In this document: piece after piece, positions 18,911 through 27,457 of the stretch
Layout of the letters: each line of letters opens with the position of its first letter
Numbering within the stretch: position 1 is the first letter of the stretch
Assembly: GCF_036967215.1 (NCBI RefSeq)
Contig: NZ_CP146016.1
Span: forward strand, 1,206,501-1,270,500
Length of the DNA stretch: 64,000 nucleotides
Source: Sulfolobus tengchongensis
GTDB lineage: Archaea > Thermoproteota > Thermoprotei_A > Sulfolobales > Sulfolobaceae
Direction: 5' to 3'
Notes under the pieces: generated by a model
What the model saw: only the letters and a program-made list of their open reading frames with translations
Told to the model about the DNA's origin: nothing
Databases searched by the model: none
Position numbers and translations under genes: made by a program

Positions 18911-19339
18911 ATGGCAATAACTTCTGAAAACCTAATTAAGAGAGCACCGATAACTGTCAAAGCCGGGACTAAGGCTATTGAAGCCGTCAAGATTATGTAT
19001 CGTAACAACATAGGTTCAGTAGTAATTGTGAATGAAAATGGTTACCCAGTAGGCATATTTACTGAGAGGGATCTAGTTCGTGCCGTAGCCTGTGGTAAAG
19101 ATCTGAATGATAGTGTAGAGAGCTTAGGAACCTATGGGAAGCTTATAACAGTTAAGCCCAATTCTCCTATCGGAGAAATAGCTGAAAAAATGGTAAAAAA
19201 TAACATTAGGCATATTTTAGTTGTAGATAATGAGGGTAAGTTAGTAGGAGTTGTCTCTATAAAAGATATCGTAAATGAGAAACATGTTTTAGATTTTCTT
19301 ATTAAGTCCGAAACTACTTGGGAAGGAGGGACAGATTAA
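18911..19339 (+). CDS. CBS-domain pair protein
   Basis: A 142-residue protein made of two CBS motifs (about 1-65 and 75-135; each ends NIGSVVIV...PVGIFTERD or NIRHILVV...LVGVVSIKD). Paired CBS domains bind adenine nucleotides and act as energy sensors. Its place between prpB and the citrate synthase suggests that it tunes this pathway, but no partner is proven. Its TAA overlaps the ATG of the next gene by one base (TAATG). Confidence 0.85.
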   Translation: MAITSENLIKRAPITVKAGTKAIEAVKIMYRNNIGSVVIVNENGYPVGIFTERDLVRAVACGKDLNDSVESLGTYGKLITVKPNSPIGEIAEKMVKNNIRHILVVDNEGKLVGVVSIKDIVNEKHVLDFLIKSETTWEGGTD

Positions 19340-20472
19340 TGAGCGTAGTTAGTAAAGGTTTAGAAAATGTAATAATTAAGGTCACTAGTTTAACCTTTAT
19401 AGACGGTGAGAAAGGTATATTAAGATATAGAGGTTACGATATTAATGATCTTGTACAATATGGGAGTTATGAAGAGACAATATATCTAATGTTATATGGA
19501 AAACTGCCCACAAGGAGTGAGTTAAATCAATTAAAGGAGAAGCTTAATGAAGAGTATGATGTACCTCAAGAAGTTTTAGATGCTATATATTTAATGCCAA
19601 GAGATGCTGATGCAATAGGTCTTTTGGAAGTTGGAACTTCAGCCTTAGCATCAATCGACAAGAATTTTAAATGGAAGGAGAATGATAAGGAAAAGGCCAT
19701 AAGTATAATTGCCAAAATGTCAACATTAGTGGCTAATGTATTTAGAAGAAAAGAGGGTAACAAACCTAGAATTCCAGAACCTTCTGATAGTTATGCTAAA
19801 AGCTTCCTTTTAGCCAGTTTTACTAGAGAACCCACTGCAGAGGAGATAAACGCCATGGATAAAGCTTTAATTCTTTATACCGATCACGAAGTCCCAGCAT
19901 CTACTACTGCCGCATTAGTTGCAGCTTCAACTTTATCTGACATGTATTCTTCGCTTACTGCTGCACTAGCCGCATTAAAAGGTCCATTGCATGGTGGTGC
20001 AGCCGAAGAGGCTTTTAAACAGTTTTTGGAAATAGGTGATGTAAATAACGTAGAAAAATGGTTTAATGAGAAAATAGTAAGCCAGAAAAATAGGCTCATG
20101 GGTTTTGGACATAGGGTTTATAAGACATATGATCCCAGAGCGAAAATATTCAAGAACCTAGCCTCAACGCTAATGAGCAGAAATACTGAAGCTAAGAAGT
20201 ATTTTGAAATAGCTCAGAGGCTTGAGGACTTAGGAATTAAGCAGTTCTCCAGTAAGGGAATCTATCCCAATACTGATTTCTATTCTGGGATAGTGTTTTA
20301 CGCTCTTGGATTTCCGGTCTACATGTTCACCGCATTATTTGCATTGTCTAGAACACTAGGTTGGTTAGCACACATAATAGAGTACGTAGAGGAGCAACAC
20401 AGGTTAATCAGACCAAGAGCTTTATATGTAGGACCAGAACACAGAGAATATGTTACGATTGATAAGAGATAA
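19339..20472 (+). CDS. gltA: Citrate synthase / 2-methylcitrate synthase
   Basis: Archaeal-type citrate synthase of 377 residues. The catalytic triad is visible as His218 (GPLHGGA), His258 (GFGHRVYKTYDPRA) and Asp313 (NTDFYSG). It condenses acetyl-CoA (or propionyl-CoA) with oxaloacetate. The start at 19339 is preferred to the in-frame codon at 19318 because the shorter start follows GGAGGG and gives the family N-terminus MSVVSKGLENVIIK. Position at the end of the prpD-prpB-CBS operon suggests use in both the citric acid and the methylcitrate cycle. Confidence 0.93.
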   Translation: MSVVSKGLENVIIKVTSLTFIDGEKGILRYRGYDINDLVQYGSYEETIYLMLYGKLPTRSELNQLKEKLNEEYDVPQEVLDAIYLMPRDADAIGLLEVGTSALASIDKNFKWKENDKEKAISIIAKMSTLVANVFRRKEGNKPRIPEPSDSYAKSFLLASFTREPTAEEINAMDKALILYTDHEVPASTTAALVAASTLSDMYSSLTAALAALKGPLHGGAAEEAFKQFLEIGDVNNVEKWFNEKIVSQKNRLMGFGHRVYKTYDPRAKIFKNLASTLMSRNTEAKKYFEIAQRLEDLGIKQFSSKGIYPNTDFYSGIVFYALGFPVYMFTALFALSRTLGWLAHIIEYVEEQHRLIRPRALYVGPEHREYVTIDKR

Positions 20473-20490
20473 CTCTTTTTATTTTTTCCC
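20473..20490 (+). terminator. T-rich terminator after citrate synthase
   Basis: CTCTTTTTATTTTTTCCC follows the stop codon directly: two T runs, as at archaeal transcript ends. The following membrane-protein gene begins 15 bp later. Confidence 0.35.
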
Positions 20491-20504
20491 AAAAGCATTA
20501 TAAT

Positions 20505-20876
20505 ATGCCTTATATATTAGGTGCAGTAGCTTTTATTATAGCGTTCATAATAACATGGATTATAGTCTCAATACCAACCTGGTTTGCAGCAAAGATAGTC
20601 ACACCAAGAACCACAACTTTTGCTAGGGCAATGTTAGCCACATTAATTGGAATTATAGTTTATACAATTTTTACTGGATTATTTTCTCTCATATCTCCAA
20701 TAATCGGTGTTATTATAGGCTTTATAGCTTTCCTAGGAGTCTATAAGGTAATATTCAGTACCGGTTGGTTGCAAGCTCTGGGCATAGCAATATTAGCGAT
20801 AATAGTAACTTTCATCATACTATTCATCCTTGGGCTATTAGGTATTGTGTTACCTCATTTAGGCCCTTTTAGATAA
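20505..20876 (+). CDS. Small membrane protein with four helices
   Basis: A 123-residue protein composed of about four transmembrane segments (about 3-28, 38-62, 65-85 and 88-115) with almost no charge outside the [12 protein letters not shown] loop. I do not recognise a family. It follows the citrate synthase after a T-rich terminator. Its end overlaps the end of the convergent DUF429 gene by 22 bp. Confidence 0.65.
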   Translation: MPYILGAVAFIIAFIITWIIVSIPTWFAAKIVTPRTTTFARAMLATLIGIIVYTIFTGLFSLISPIIGVIIGFIAFLGVYKVIFSTGWLQALGIAILAIIVTFIILFILGLLGIVLPHLGPFR

Positions 20877-21370
20877 AATTCATAATAACTTTTCTTTTCT
20901 AGCCTATAAGGGAATTTCTCTGACAACAAATAAATTGTCCCATCATCTGCTCTTATTTCCTCAGCATATCCCAATTCATATGCCATTGCAACCATCGCAC
21001 ATACAGCAGCATCTACGTAATCTTTAACTTCATGTAATTCTCTCCAATTCATTTTTATTATTTTCATTGAAGATGTGGGATGTGTTTCTATCACCTTATT
21101 TAGTACCTTGCTTAGTTGAATAGCTCTTTCTACTAATTCCTTCATAAACGATGGAGGAAGTACTTTTAATCCTTTTTTTATCATCTCCTTATCCACGTTT
21201 CTAAAACCGGTAGAGTGAGAAAGTGGAGAATCTATCGCAACAACTTTGGCATTCTTACAAGTTTCTATTATTTCTTCATTAGTTGATAGCTCTGCGATTT
21301 TCACTTCATTTCCAATAAGGGTAGCTACTGCAGTTTTTCTTTTTACGGCTAGGTCGATCCCGCAATACAT
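20855..21370 (-). CDS. DUF429 family protein (predicted RNase H-fold nuclease)
   Basis: A 171-residue DUF429 protein. The RNase H-like carboxylates appear as GIDLA (residues 4-8), [15 protein letters not shown] and a C-terminal [12 protein letters not shown]. The family is predicted to cut nucleic acids by analogy with RuvC/RNase H, without proof. It is divergent from tpiA (27 bp between starts), so the two genes share a very short promoter region. Confidence 0.8.
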   Translation of the reverse strand: MYCGIDLAVKRKTAVATLIGNEVKIAELSTNEEIIETCKNAKVVAIDSPLSHSTGFRNVDKEMIKKGLKVLPPSFMKELVERAIQLSKVLNKVIETHPTSSMKIIKMNWRELHEVKDYVDAAVCAMVAMAYELGYAEEIRADDGTIYLLSEKFPYRLEKKSYYEFYLKGPK

Positions 21371-21397
21371 TTTTACTTCCCTATAATATATTCTAGT

Positions 21398-22078
21398 GTG
21401 AAACCTCCTATTATTATAATAAATTTTAAAGCATATGAAAATTCCTTCGGCAATAGTGCACTAGAGTTAAGTAAAAAGATAGAGAAATTAAGTAAGGAGT
21501 ATTCAGTTGAAATTATTCTATCAGTTCCTGCTACGATGATATATAGAATTTCAAATGAAGTTGATTTGCCGATTTACGCTCAGCATGTAGATGCGGTACC
21601 CCTAGGCGCTCATACTGGTGCTGTATTGCCAGAGATGATAAAGGACGCTGGAGCTAAAGGGACTCTCATAAACCATAGCGAAAAACGTCTGAGAGCCGAC
21701 GAAATAGACGATATAATAAAAAGATTAAAGGCACTAAATTTAGAGAGCATTCTATGCGTAGATAGATATGAACTAGTTTATCCTTTTAGTTTGCTAAGAC
21801 CTAATGCAATCTTGATAGAACCTCCAGAATTGATAGGAACTGGGATCTCAGTTTCTAAAGCTAAACCAGAGGTGATAACTAGGGCAGTAGATGAGATAAG
21901 AAAAACAAATGGAGTGTATCTAATAGCTGGCGCTGGTATTACGAGTGGCGAAGACGTATATAAGGCTATTAAATTAGGTGCACAAGGAATTGGTGTTGCT
22001 AGTGCGGTCATGAAAGCCAAAGAGCCAGAAAAAGTGGTTGAGGATTTCATTATAAATGCATTAAAGGCGATGTCTTAG
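21398..22078 (+). CDS. tpiA: Triosephosphate isomerase
   Basis: Archaeal short-form TIM (226 residues against about 250 in bacteria). Asn9 and Lys11 (NFKAYE), catalytic His93 (NHSEKR) and Glu140 ([10 protein letters not shown]) are in place, as is the phosphate-binding [14 protein letters not shown] end. It interconverts dihydroxyacetone phosphate and glyceraldehyde 3-phosphate. The start is a GTG. The last 29 bases overlap the 3' end of the convergent unknown gene. Confidence 0.95.
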   Translation: MKPPIIIINFKAYENSFGNSALELSKKIEKLSKEYSVEIILSVPATMIYRISNEVDLPIYAQHVDAVPLGAHTGAVLPEMIKDAGAKGTLINHSEKRLRADEIDDIIKRLKALNLESILCVDRYELVYPFSLLRPNAILIEPPELIGTGISVSKAKPEVITRAVDEIRKTNGVYLIAGAGITSGEDVYKAIKLGAQGIGVASAVMKAKEPEKVVEDFIINALKAMS

Positions 22079-22394
22079 ATTTAGTCTTTAAGATTTTTAC
22101 TAGATTAATGTAAAGCTCGGGGAAATTACTTCTGCAAATGCTTTTTATATCATTTTCAGTAAAACCGAGTAATGTTAAATAAATATAAAGGTATATCGAT
22201 GCGGAAATTAGTATGCATTCTTGTATTTCTTTGCATAATCCCTCCACTCGTATTGTGTTGATCAACAACGTTTTCCCATTTAATTTTGTTAATCTCCTTC
22301 CGTCAAAATCCGAGTAATATTTAAAATTCAATTCTATTTCCTTATTATAAGCAAGCTTAGTAAATTCTTTTATTCTATTAGAATAATATTTCAT
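22050..22394 (-). CDS. Hypothetical protein, downstream gene of a pair
   Basis: About 114 residues from the ATG at 22394 ([11 protein letters not shown]); an upstream in-frame start at 22430 would overlap its neighbour more deeply. It is helical, with a hydrophobic stretch ([18 protein letters not shown]) that could be a buried helix or membrane segment, and cysteines in [13 protein letters not shown] know no family. The pairing with the 120-residue gene (overlap 17 bp) resembles other two-gene units of unknown function in Sulfolobales. Confidence 0.5.
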   Translation of the reverse strand: MKYYSNRIKEFTKLAYNKEIELNFKYYSDFDGRRLTKLNGKTLLINTIRVEGLCKEIQECILISASIYLYIYLTLLGFTENDIKSICRSNFPELYINLVKILKTKSKTSPLMHL

Positions 22395-22740
22395 ATAATT
22401 TATATATTGGTGACTCTCTCCCGTACTCATTTCTCACAATCTCCTCTGTTCTTTTAATTCCAACTAAGGAGTATAAGGAAAGTAAAAGAAGAAATGATGA
22501 AACGATCTCACTTTCTCCTGCGACTTCATTTGAGATCTCATCGTATTTTAATACGTTGACAATTATCTTGTTATTGTCATAGATTGCTAACTTATCTATT
22601 CTTTCCAATACTATTTCCTCTACTTTTTCCTCAATATTATATTTGTTGAGAATTTTGTTTAGAGTCTCTTTAACACAAGATATCTCTTTACAACCTATCA
22701 TTCTTACTGACCGTATAACAATATTTTCTGTTTCCGGCAT
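22378..22740 (-). CDS. Hypothetical protein, upstream gene of a pair
   Basis: A 120-residue acidic helical protein (IGCKEISCVKETLNKILNKY near the N-terminus, a hydrophobic SSFLLLLSLYSLVG near residue 83). Its size, hydrophobic helix position and cysteine pattern are broadly similar to those of the gene it overlaps, so the two may be distant paralogues. Function is not recognised. Confidence 0.55.
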   Translation of the reverse strand: MPETENIVIRSVRMIGCKEISCVKETLNKILNKYNIEEKVEEIVLERIDKLAIYDNNKIIVNVLKYDEISNEVAGESEIVSSFLLLLSLYSLVGIKRTEEIVRNEYGRESPIYKLYEILF

Positions 22741-22897
22741 ATTTATAACTTTTCTAGAATTTAAGATTCAATCGTATCAGATAATCTTTAAAATTTCAAT
22801 AATTTAATTACTAACTAAAATTATACCAAATGATTTTAGGGATAAGAATTAATTAAAATCAAGTCCAGCATGGAATGCCTTCGCTTTCTCTAGTTTG

Positions 22898-22999
22898 CTA
22901 GTGGTTTCTGATTGATATAATAATTACTGCTACGCTTAAGATAATTCCTATAATTGATAAGGAAATTGCAATATACGCTATAAGTTCCACCTTGCTCAT
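22898..22999 (-). CDS. Possible 33-residue single-pass membrane protein
   Basis: A short frame encodes MSKVELIAYIAISLSIIGII and then 13 more residues ending IRNH: one uninterrupted transmembrane helix with a short polar N-terminus and a basic C-terminus. No clear ribosome binding site precedes it. It sits alone in the spacer between the 120-residue gene and the EVE protein. This is a low-confidence call based on composition. Confidence 0.3.
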   Translation of the reverse strand: MSKVELIAYIAISLSIIGIILSVAVIIISIRNH

Positions 23000-23128
23000 T
23001 ACATAGAATGTATACAGCTTTACCTAAAAATACTTTGTCCTTAGTATTATCATAGGGGAAGTAAAAGTAGAATGCTGTGTAATAAGCGGTTAGATTAATC
23101 TTATATTCTTAAAATAATATAGCATTCT

Positions 23129-23578
23129 GTGACCTACTGGTTAGTACCAATCCAAGAAGACATGTGGGATGTAATTAGAGATAAGGGAGTATATGGATAT
23201 AAGGAAAGTTTAGAGGAGTTTATAAAAGAGGGAGATTATATCATAATATATGTTAGTAAGTATTATGCAAAAAGATATGGAGGAAAGATAGTTGGTATTG
23301 TAAAGGTTCTATCAAATTGGTATGAAGATCCTACACCAATTTATCCAGAAGAGACTGTAAGGAATAGGGGGATATATATTTACAGAGTGAAAGTTGAGCC
23401 GGTTGTAATTGGAGAGTGTGATATGAGAAAAATTTTAGATAAGATCAGATTTATTGAAGACAAAGGTCAAATTGCTAAATATCTTAGGAACGCCCCAGCC
23501 AATCTTAAGAGACCTATTCCAGAATATGATGCAAAAATAATAGAAGAGTGCCTTAAGGAATCTCTCCTTAATATCTGA
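23129..23578 (+). CDS. EVE domain protein
   Basis: A 149-residue EVE/PUA-like domain protein: MTYWLVPIQEDMWDVIRDKG, GDYIIIYVSKYYAKRYGGKI and VRFIEDKGQIAKYLRN-like spacing are typical. EVE domains bind modified bases in RNA or DNA, and in archaea they occur as stand-alone proteins. It starts with GTG. Its final 11 bases overlap the convergent 116-residue gene. Confidence 0.8.
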   Translation: MTYWLVPIQEDMWDVIRDKGVYGYKESLEEFIKEGDYIIIYVSKYYAKRYGGKIVGIVKVLSNWYEDPTPIYPEETVRNRGIYIYRVKVEPVVIGECDMRKILDKIRFIEDKGQIAKYLRNAPANLKRPIPEYDAKIIEECLKESLLNI

Positions 23579-23918
23579 TAATTTCATTTATCTCTTGTAT
23601 TATAGTCTTAATGGATTCATAAAGCTTTACAATCAAATTGTTAATTATCATTTTATATATAAAGAATATTAGGAATCTTATGTTTATTAGAAAGAGTAAT
23701 CTTTTGGCTAGTTTCTGTTGATACTGGAGTATCCTCTTCAAGTTTTTATCCAGTATGTAATCTTTTATCCTCCTTACGAAATTAAGTAGTTCCTTTAACC
23801 CCTGCTTTAATGTCCTCATATTCTTAGAATCAAGCTTCATTAGTATATTATGATACGTCCTCTTGATAAGCTCATACTGTAATATGTCATCAAATGTCAC
23901 ATTATTACTGCTAGTCAT
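23568..23918 (-). CDS. Hypothetical basic helical protein
   Basis: A 116-residue, lysine- and isoleucine-rich protein that is probably all helix. One hydrophobic stretch (LLFLINIRFLIFFIYKMII, about 73-91) may span the membrane. I recognise no domain. It converges with the EVE gene. Confidence 0.45.
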   Translation of the reverse strand: MTSSNNVTFDDILQYELIKRTYHNILMKLDSKNMRTLKQGLKELLNFVRRIKDYILDKNLKRILQYQQKLAKRLLFLINIRFLIFFIYKMIINNLIVKLYESIKTIIQEINEIIRY

Positions 23919-23952
23919 ATTTATAATATTGTTAGGTATTATCTTAAAAACC

Positions 23953-24012
23953 GAGAATGATGATATTTTCGGGGAGTTAGATTTGATGATATACTTTCAG
24001 CGGGCTGAGGAT
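23953..24012 (+). ncRNA. Weak candidate C/D-box sRNA overlapping the aminotransferase 3' end
   Basis: Plus strand: ATGATGA (23957-23963) as C, TTGATGA (23983-23989) as C' and CTGA (24005-24008) as D. No acceptable D' box precedes C' (GTTA/TTAG at the expected place), and the last spacer is 15 nt. The RNA would be antisense to the end of the aminotransferase gene. Listed for testing only. Confidence 0.3.
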
Positions 24013-25151
24013 AAAGATTCTTGAACTGCTTTTACGCCTTCTCCAAATTTAATAGGTTCGCCTAACTTTCTTAAGACTCTTTCAATTACGCTAATAGCTA
24101 CTACTGCATCGTTCGGAGTAACCCAGCCCATGTGTCCAATCCTAAAGTATTTGAACGCTGGATGCACACCGGGTGCAAATTCTACACCTTCATTTACTGT
24201 TTCAGAGAGAACTTTCTGTGGTTCAGCTACTTTTAGCACTACACCGGTAACCGTATTGCTATAAGATTCTGGTTTTCTAGCTACTATCTCTAATCCTAAA
24301 GCTTCTAGTCCGGCTCTAATTGCACCTGCTACTACTGAATGCCTTTTTACTCTATTTTCTATACCTTCTTTTTCTATAAGTTTTAATGCTTCAGCTAACT
24401 GTAAGATTACATGAACTGGGGGAGTAGCAAAATAGGCAGCCTTTCCTTCTTCCATGGACCTCATTACGGGTAGCCAATTCTTTAAGTTTAGATAATAGCC
24501 TGCAATTGAATCTTGAGATTCTAATGTTGCTATCGCTTTAGGTGATAGAACTAATAAGCCTAATCCAGCTGGAGCACCAAGTGCTTTTTGACTTGCAGAC
24601 AAATATACATCTACATTCCAGTCCTCAGCTTTAACTTCCTCTGCACCTACGCTAGATACACCGTCCACAACTATTAACTCTACGTACTTTCGTATATTAT
24701 TTACTACGTCTTTTATTGGTTCTCTGACACCAGTACTAGTTTCTACATGAGTAAGAGTTACTAACTTATAATTTTCTTTCCTAACTGCTTCTTCTACTTC
24801 TTCTGGCTTAACATAATATCCCGGGGAAGGTCTCAATACCTTTACGTTAACGGGATATCTCTTAAAAATTTGTTCCCATCTATCTCCAAAAACGCCATTA
24901 GACACTATCAGTACTTTATCTCCAGGTTTAAGTAATGATGTGATACTCTCCATAGCGGATGTTCCTCCGCCTGGTATTATAAATGGTTGATAATTCTTAC
25001 TCACTCCCATTACGTATCTTAGTCCCTTTAATACGTAAGAAAACGCTTCCACAAATTCCTTAGATGTGAAACCTATATTGTTTTCAAGTCCAGCAATCAA
25101 TACGTCTTCCTTAATTGTAGTTGGACCTACGTGAAGAAGTATTTTATCCAT
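23997..25151 (-). CDS. Class V aminotransferase (serine-pyruvate / alanine-glyoxylate type)
   Basis: A 384-residue PLP enzyme of fold type [11 protein letters not shown] binds the cofactor phosphate, [15 protein letters not shown] and [13 protein letters not shown] hold the Asp of the pyridine ring, and [14 protein letters not shown] has the Schiff-base Lys at about 192. The best match by pattern is alanine-glyoxylate/serine-pyruvate aminotransferase, a route between glycine, serine and 2-oxoacids. It is followed on the same strand after TenA (17 bp gap), perhaps one operon. Confidence 0.9.
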   Translation of the reverse strand: MDKILLHVGPTTIKEDVLIAGLENNIGFTSKEFVEAFSYVLKGLRYVMGVSKNYQPFIIPGGGTSAMESITSLLKPGDKVLIVSNGVFGDRWEQIFKRYPVNVKVLRPSPGYYVKPEEVEEAVRKENYKLVTLTHVETSTGVREPIKDVVNNIRKYVELIVVDGVSSVGAEEVKAEDWNVDVYLSASQKALGAPAGLGLLVLSPKAIATLESQDSIAGYYLNLKNWLPVMRSMEEGKAAYFATPPVHVILQLAEALKLIEKEGIENRVKRHSVVAGAIRAGLEALGLEIVARKPESYSNTVTGVVLKVAEPQKVLSETVNEGVEFAPGVHPAFKYFRIGHMGWVTPNDAVVAISVIERVLRKLGEPIKFGEGVKAVQESLSSAR

Positions 25152-25168
25152 AAAAAGTAATAAGTTAG

Positions 25169-25840
25169 TTATACTCCTTTATTCTTTTCTATAGGAAAAG
25201 GAAATCTCTCCAGTCTGTATGCGGAATCCCAAAATAAATACTCGTAGACTGATGCTGTTCTGAAATGCATTTTCATTTTTTCTAAGTCATCTTCACTTAA
25301 CTTTAGGCTATTAACAATATTTATAACTGCTCTGACTCCTTTTTCGTATTCTTCACCACCATAGGTTTCTATCCATTTTTGATAGTATCTATCTTTAGAT
25401 CCCTTTTTAAGCAATTCCTTTCCAACCTCCATATATATCCAATAACAAGGTAATACTGCTGAAATTACCTCAGAAAAAGGTCTAGAATAAGCTACCGCAA
25501 TTAAATAAGAAGTATAGGCTAAATTTGTGGGGCTCATTTCATAATTTTCAAGATTTAAATTGAATTCCTTTATGTAGAATTTATGTAACATCTTTTCTAC
25601 ATTTATGGCATCTTGTATATGTGAGGCAAATAGCAATGCGTGATCTTCATTTTCAGCTTTGGCTGATAATATTGCTAATGCTTTGGAGAATTCCCTTAGA
25701 TATAAATAATCTTGTACTATATAATATTTGAATTTATCTCTACTTAGTGTTCCTTCTACTAATTCAGTAATAAATGGATGTTTGAGAATTGAAGAGTAAA
25801 TATCTAATATTGAATTCCATAATTTTTCACTATTTTCCAT
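25169..25840 (-). CDS. tenA: TenA/THI-4 family protein (thiaminase II-like)
   Basis: A helical 223-residue TenA protein: [34 protein letters not shown], and [15 protein letters not shown] with the conserved active-site Cys. TenA hydrolyses aminopyrimidine degradation products so that thiamin can be rebuilt. The ATG at 25840 is preferred; a TTG five codons upstream (25855) is possible. No other thiamin gene is nearby. Upstream on the same strand lies a candidate C/D-box RNA. Confidence 0.88.
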   Translation of the reverse strand: MENSEKLWNSILDIYSSILKHPFITELVEGTLSRDKFKYYIVQDYLYLREFSKALAILSAKAENEDHALLFASHIQDAINVEKMLHKFYIKEFNLNLENYEMSPTNLAYTSYLIAVAYSRPFSEVISAVLPCYWIYMEVGKELLKKGSKDRYYQKWIETYGGEEYEKGVRAVINIVNSLKLSEDDLEKMKMHFRTASVYEYLFWDSAYRLERFPFPIEKNKGV

Positions 25841-25869
25841 AGTAGAAAATATCAATCGCCTCTATTTAA

Positions 25870-25932
25870 AAATTTTCAGTGCCGCGACGACTTCCTCATG
25901 TTAAATTGGTTGCAGGCCTTTCATCATCTTTT
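25870..25932 (-). ncRNA. Candidate C/D-box sRNA upstream of tenA
   Basis: Minus strand: GATGATGA (25921-25928) as C, ATGAGGA (25893-25899, one mismatch) as C', a GC-rich 13-nt spacer AGTCGTCGCGGCA and CTGA (25876-25879) as D. The D' position (CAAT after a 12-nt spacer AAGGCCTGCAAC) is not canonical. Both GC-rich spacers stand out in AT-rich DNA, as rRNA guides do. Confidence 0.45.
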
Positions 25933-25962
25933 ATAATAATACTTTATAAATAGTTAATAAGT

Positions 25963-26664
25963 ATGAGTGTGAAAGAGAATATAGTAAAATCCATAAAAAA
26001 TCCCAAATTAGTAAGTGCGTTTATGAAGGTTAATAGAGAGGACTTTTTACCTCAATTGTTGAAAAAATACGCATATGATCCTAATTATATCGATAAACCA
26101 TTTTTTGTCACACCTAACATTACAACTACTGCGTTAAGCCTAGGCATATATATGCTTGATGTTCTTGATTTGCAAGAAAACCAAAAAGTTCTTGAGATCG
26201 GAACTGGAATAGGCTATTACACTGCGTTAATTGCTGAAATAGTTGGAGATAGTAATGTCGTCTCTGTAGAAATTGACGATACGATGTTTGAATATGCAAA
26301 AAGCCTCTTGCTTTCCAGATATACTAAAATTAAATTAATTAAGGGTGATGGAAGTTTGGGGTATGAAAAAGAGTCACCATACGATAGGGCAATAATATGG
26401 GCTGCCTCACCTACTATACCTTGTAAAATATACGACCAACTTAAAGAAAATGGAATCATGGTAGTTCCAATAGGCAATGAAAAGGTTCAAGGACTATATA
26501 AAATTACTAAAAATGAATATGAACCTAAGATAGAAAGATTAGGTGATGTTATATTCATGAAGATGAGGGGTTTATTTGGTTTTTATGAAGATGATGATCC
26601 CCATGAAAGGAGAATAAAGAGATTAGAGGATAAGATAAATAAGTTGCTATCAAGATTTAATTAA
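25963..26664 (+). CDS. pcm: Protein-L-isoaspartate O-methyltransferase
   Basis: SAM-dependent PIMT of 233 residues: NREDFLPQLLKKYAYD, the VTPNITTTALSL substrate loop, motif I VLEIGTGIGYYTALIAEI, and YDRAIIWAASP. It methylates isoaspartyl residues in damaged proteins and so begins their repair. A charged C-terminal extension (DDDPHERRIKRLEDKINKLL) is seen in Sulfolobus homologues. It is divergent from tenA and the sRNA candidate. Confidence 0.92.
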   Translation: MSVKENIVKSIKNPKLVSAFMKVNREDFLPQLLKKYAYDPNYIDKPFFVTPNITTTALSLGIYMLDVLDLQENQKVLEIGTGIGYYTALIAEIVGDSNVVSVEIDDTMFEYAKSLLLSRYTKIKLIKGDGSLGYEKESPYDRAIIWAASPTIPCKIYDQLKENGIMVVPIGNEKVQGLYKITKNEYEPKIERLGDVIFMKMRGLFGFYEDDDPHERRIKRLEDKINKLLSRFN

Positions 26665-26728
26665 TGAATCTTTAATTATTCGTTACATTGTAAGGTTTAA
26701 TAACACCTACAACGTAATAATTATTATA

Positions 26729-27457
26729 ATGTTATTGAAAGTAAGAGACCTTACAGTGAGATATGGGTCTTTCATTGCAGTGAACTCGCTGAATTTTTAT
26801 GTAAATGCTGAAGTTTACTGTCTCTTAGGCCCTAATGGAGCGGGAAAGAGTAGTACATTAAAAGCTATAATGAACATGGTTCCTTTTGATGGAGAAATAG
26901 AAATATTAGGAATGAGCAATAAGGAAAAAGCCGTAAAAAATTACGTTGGTTATGTTCCCGAACAACCATCCCTTTATGAATATATGACGCCAGCTGAGAT
27001 TATAAGTTTTGTAGCGAGTTTAAGAGGTGTGAGAGACTTAAACAGAATATTCGCGTTAATTAGAGCATTTTCTTTAGAACAACTTATGAATACTCCAATT
27101 GCATCATTATCAATGGGTAATAAACAAAAAGTTTCCATATTGTTGTCATTAGTCCATGAACCTAAATTACTTATTCTTGACGAACCCTTTAATGCTCTTG
27201 ATGTCTTATCAGTTAAAGTCTTAAAAGAGTTAATTCAAGCTCACGTTAAAAATGGAGGCGGGGTCTTATTTTCCACTCATATAATGGAGGTTGCAGAGAA
27301 AATATGCAATAGGATAGGAATTATAAATAGGGGAGTTATGGTCATGGAGACTTCTTCAGATAATATAAGGGAAGCGGGTAGGTCTCTTGAAGATATTTTC
27401 TTATCCGTTACTGGACTAGATGAAGAAGTTAAAGACATATTAAAGGGGTTAGAATGA
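26729..27457 (+). CDS. ABC transporter ATP-binding protein
   Basis: A 242-residue ABC ATPase: Walker A GPNGAGKSS (about 33-41), signature SLSMGNKQKVSI (about 128-139, a modified LSGGQ), Walker B LLILDEP and switch His in LFSTHIMEV. The sequence is of the exporter/drug-resistance (CcmA/NatA-like) type. It overlaps the permease start by 4 bp (ATGA), so both are translated together. Confidence 0.9.
   Translation: MLLKVRDLTVRYGSFIAVNSLNFYVNAEVYCLLGPNGAGKSSTLKAIMNMVPFDGEIEILGMSNKEKAVKNYVGYVPEQPSLYEYMTPAEIISFVASLRGVRDLNRIFALIRAFSLEQLMNTPIASLSMGNKQKVSILLSLVHEPKLLILDEPFNALDVLSVKVLKELIQAHVKNGGGVLFSTHIMEVAEKICNRIGIINRGVMVMETSSDNIREAGRSLEDIFLSVTGLDEEVKDILKGLE

Noticed and set aside
19318-19338. Upstream start of citrate synthase at 19318
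   Set aside because: The ATG at 19339 follows GGAGGG and yields the family N-terminus; the longer version adds unrelated residues from the CBS gene end.
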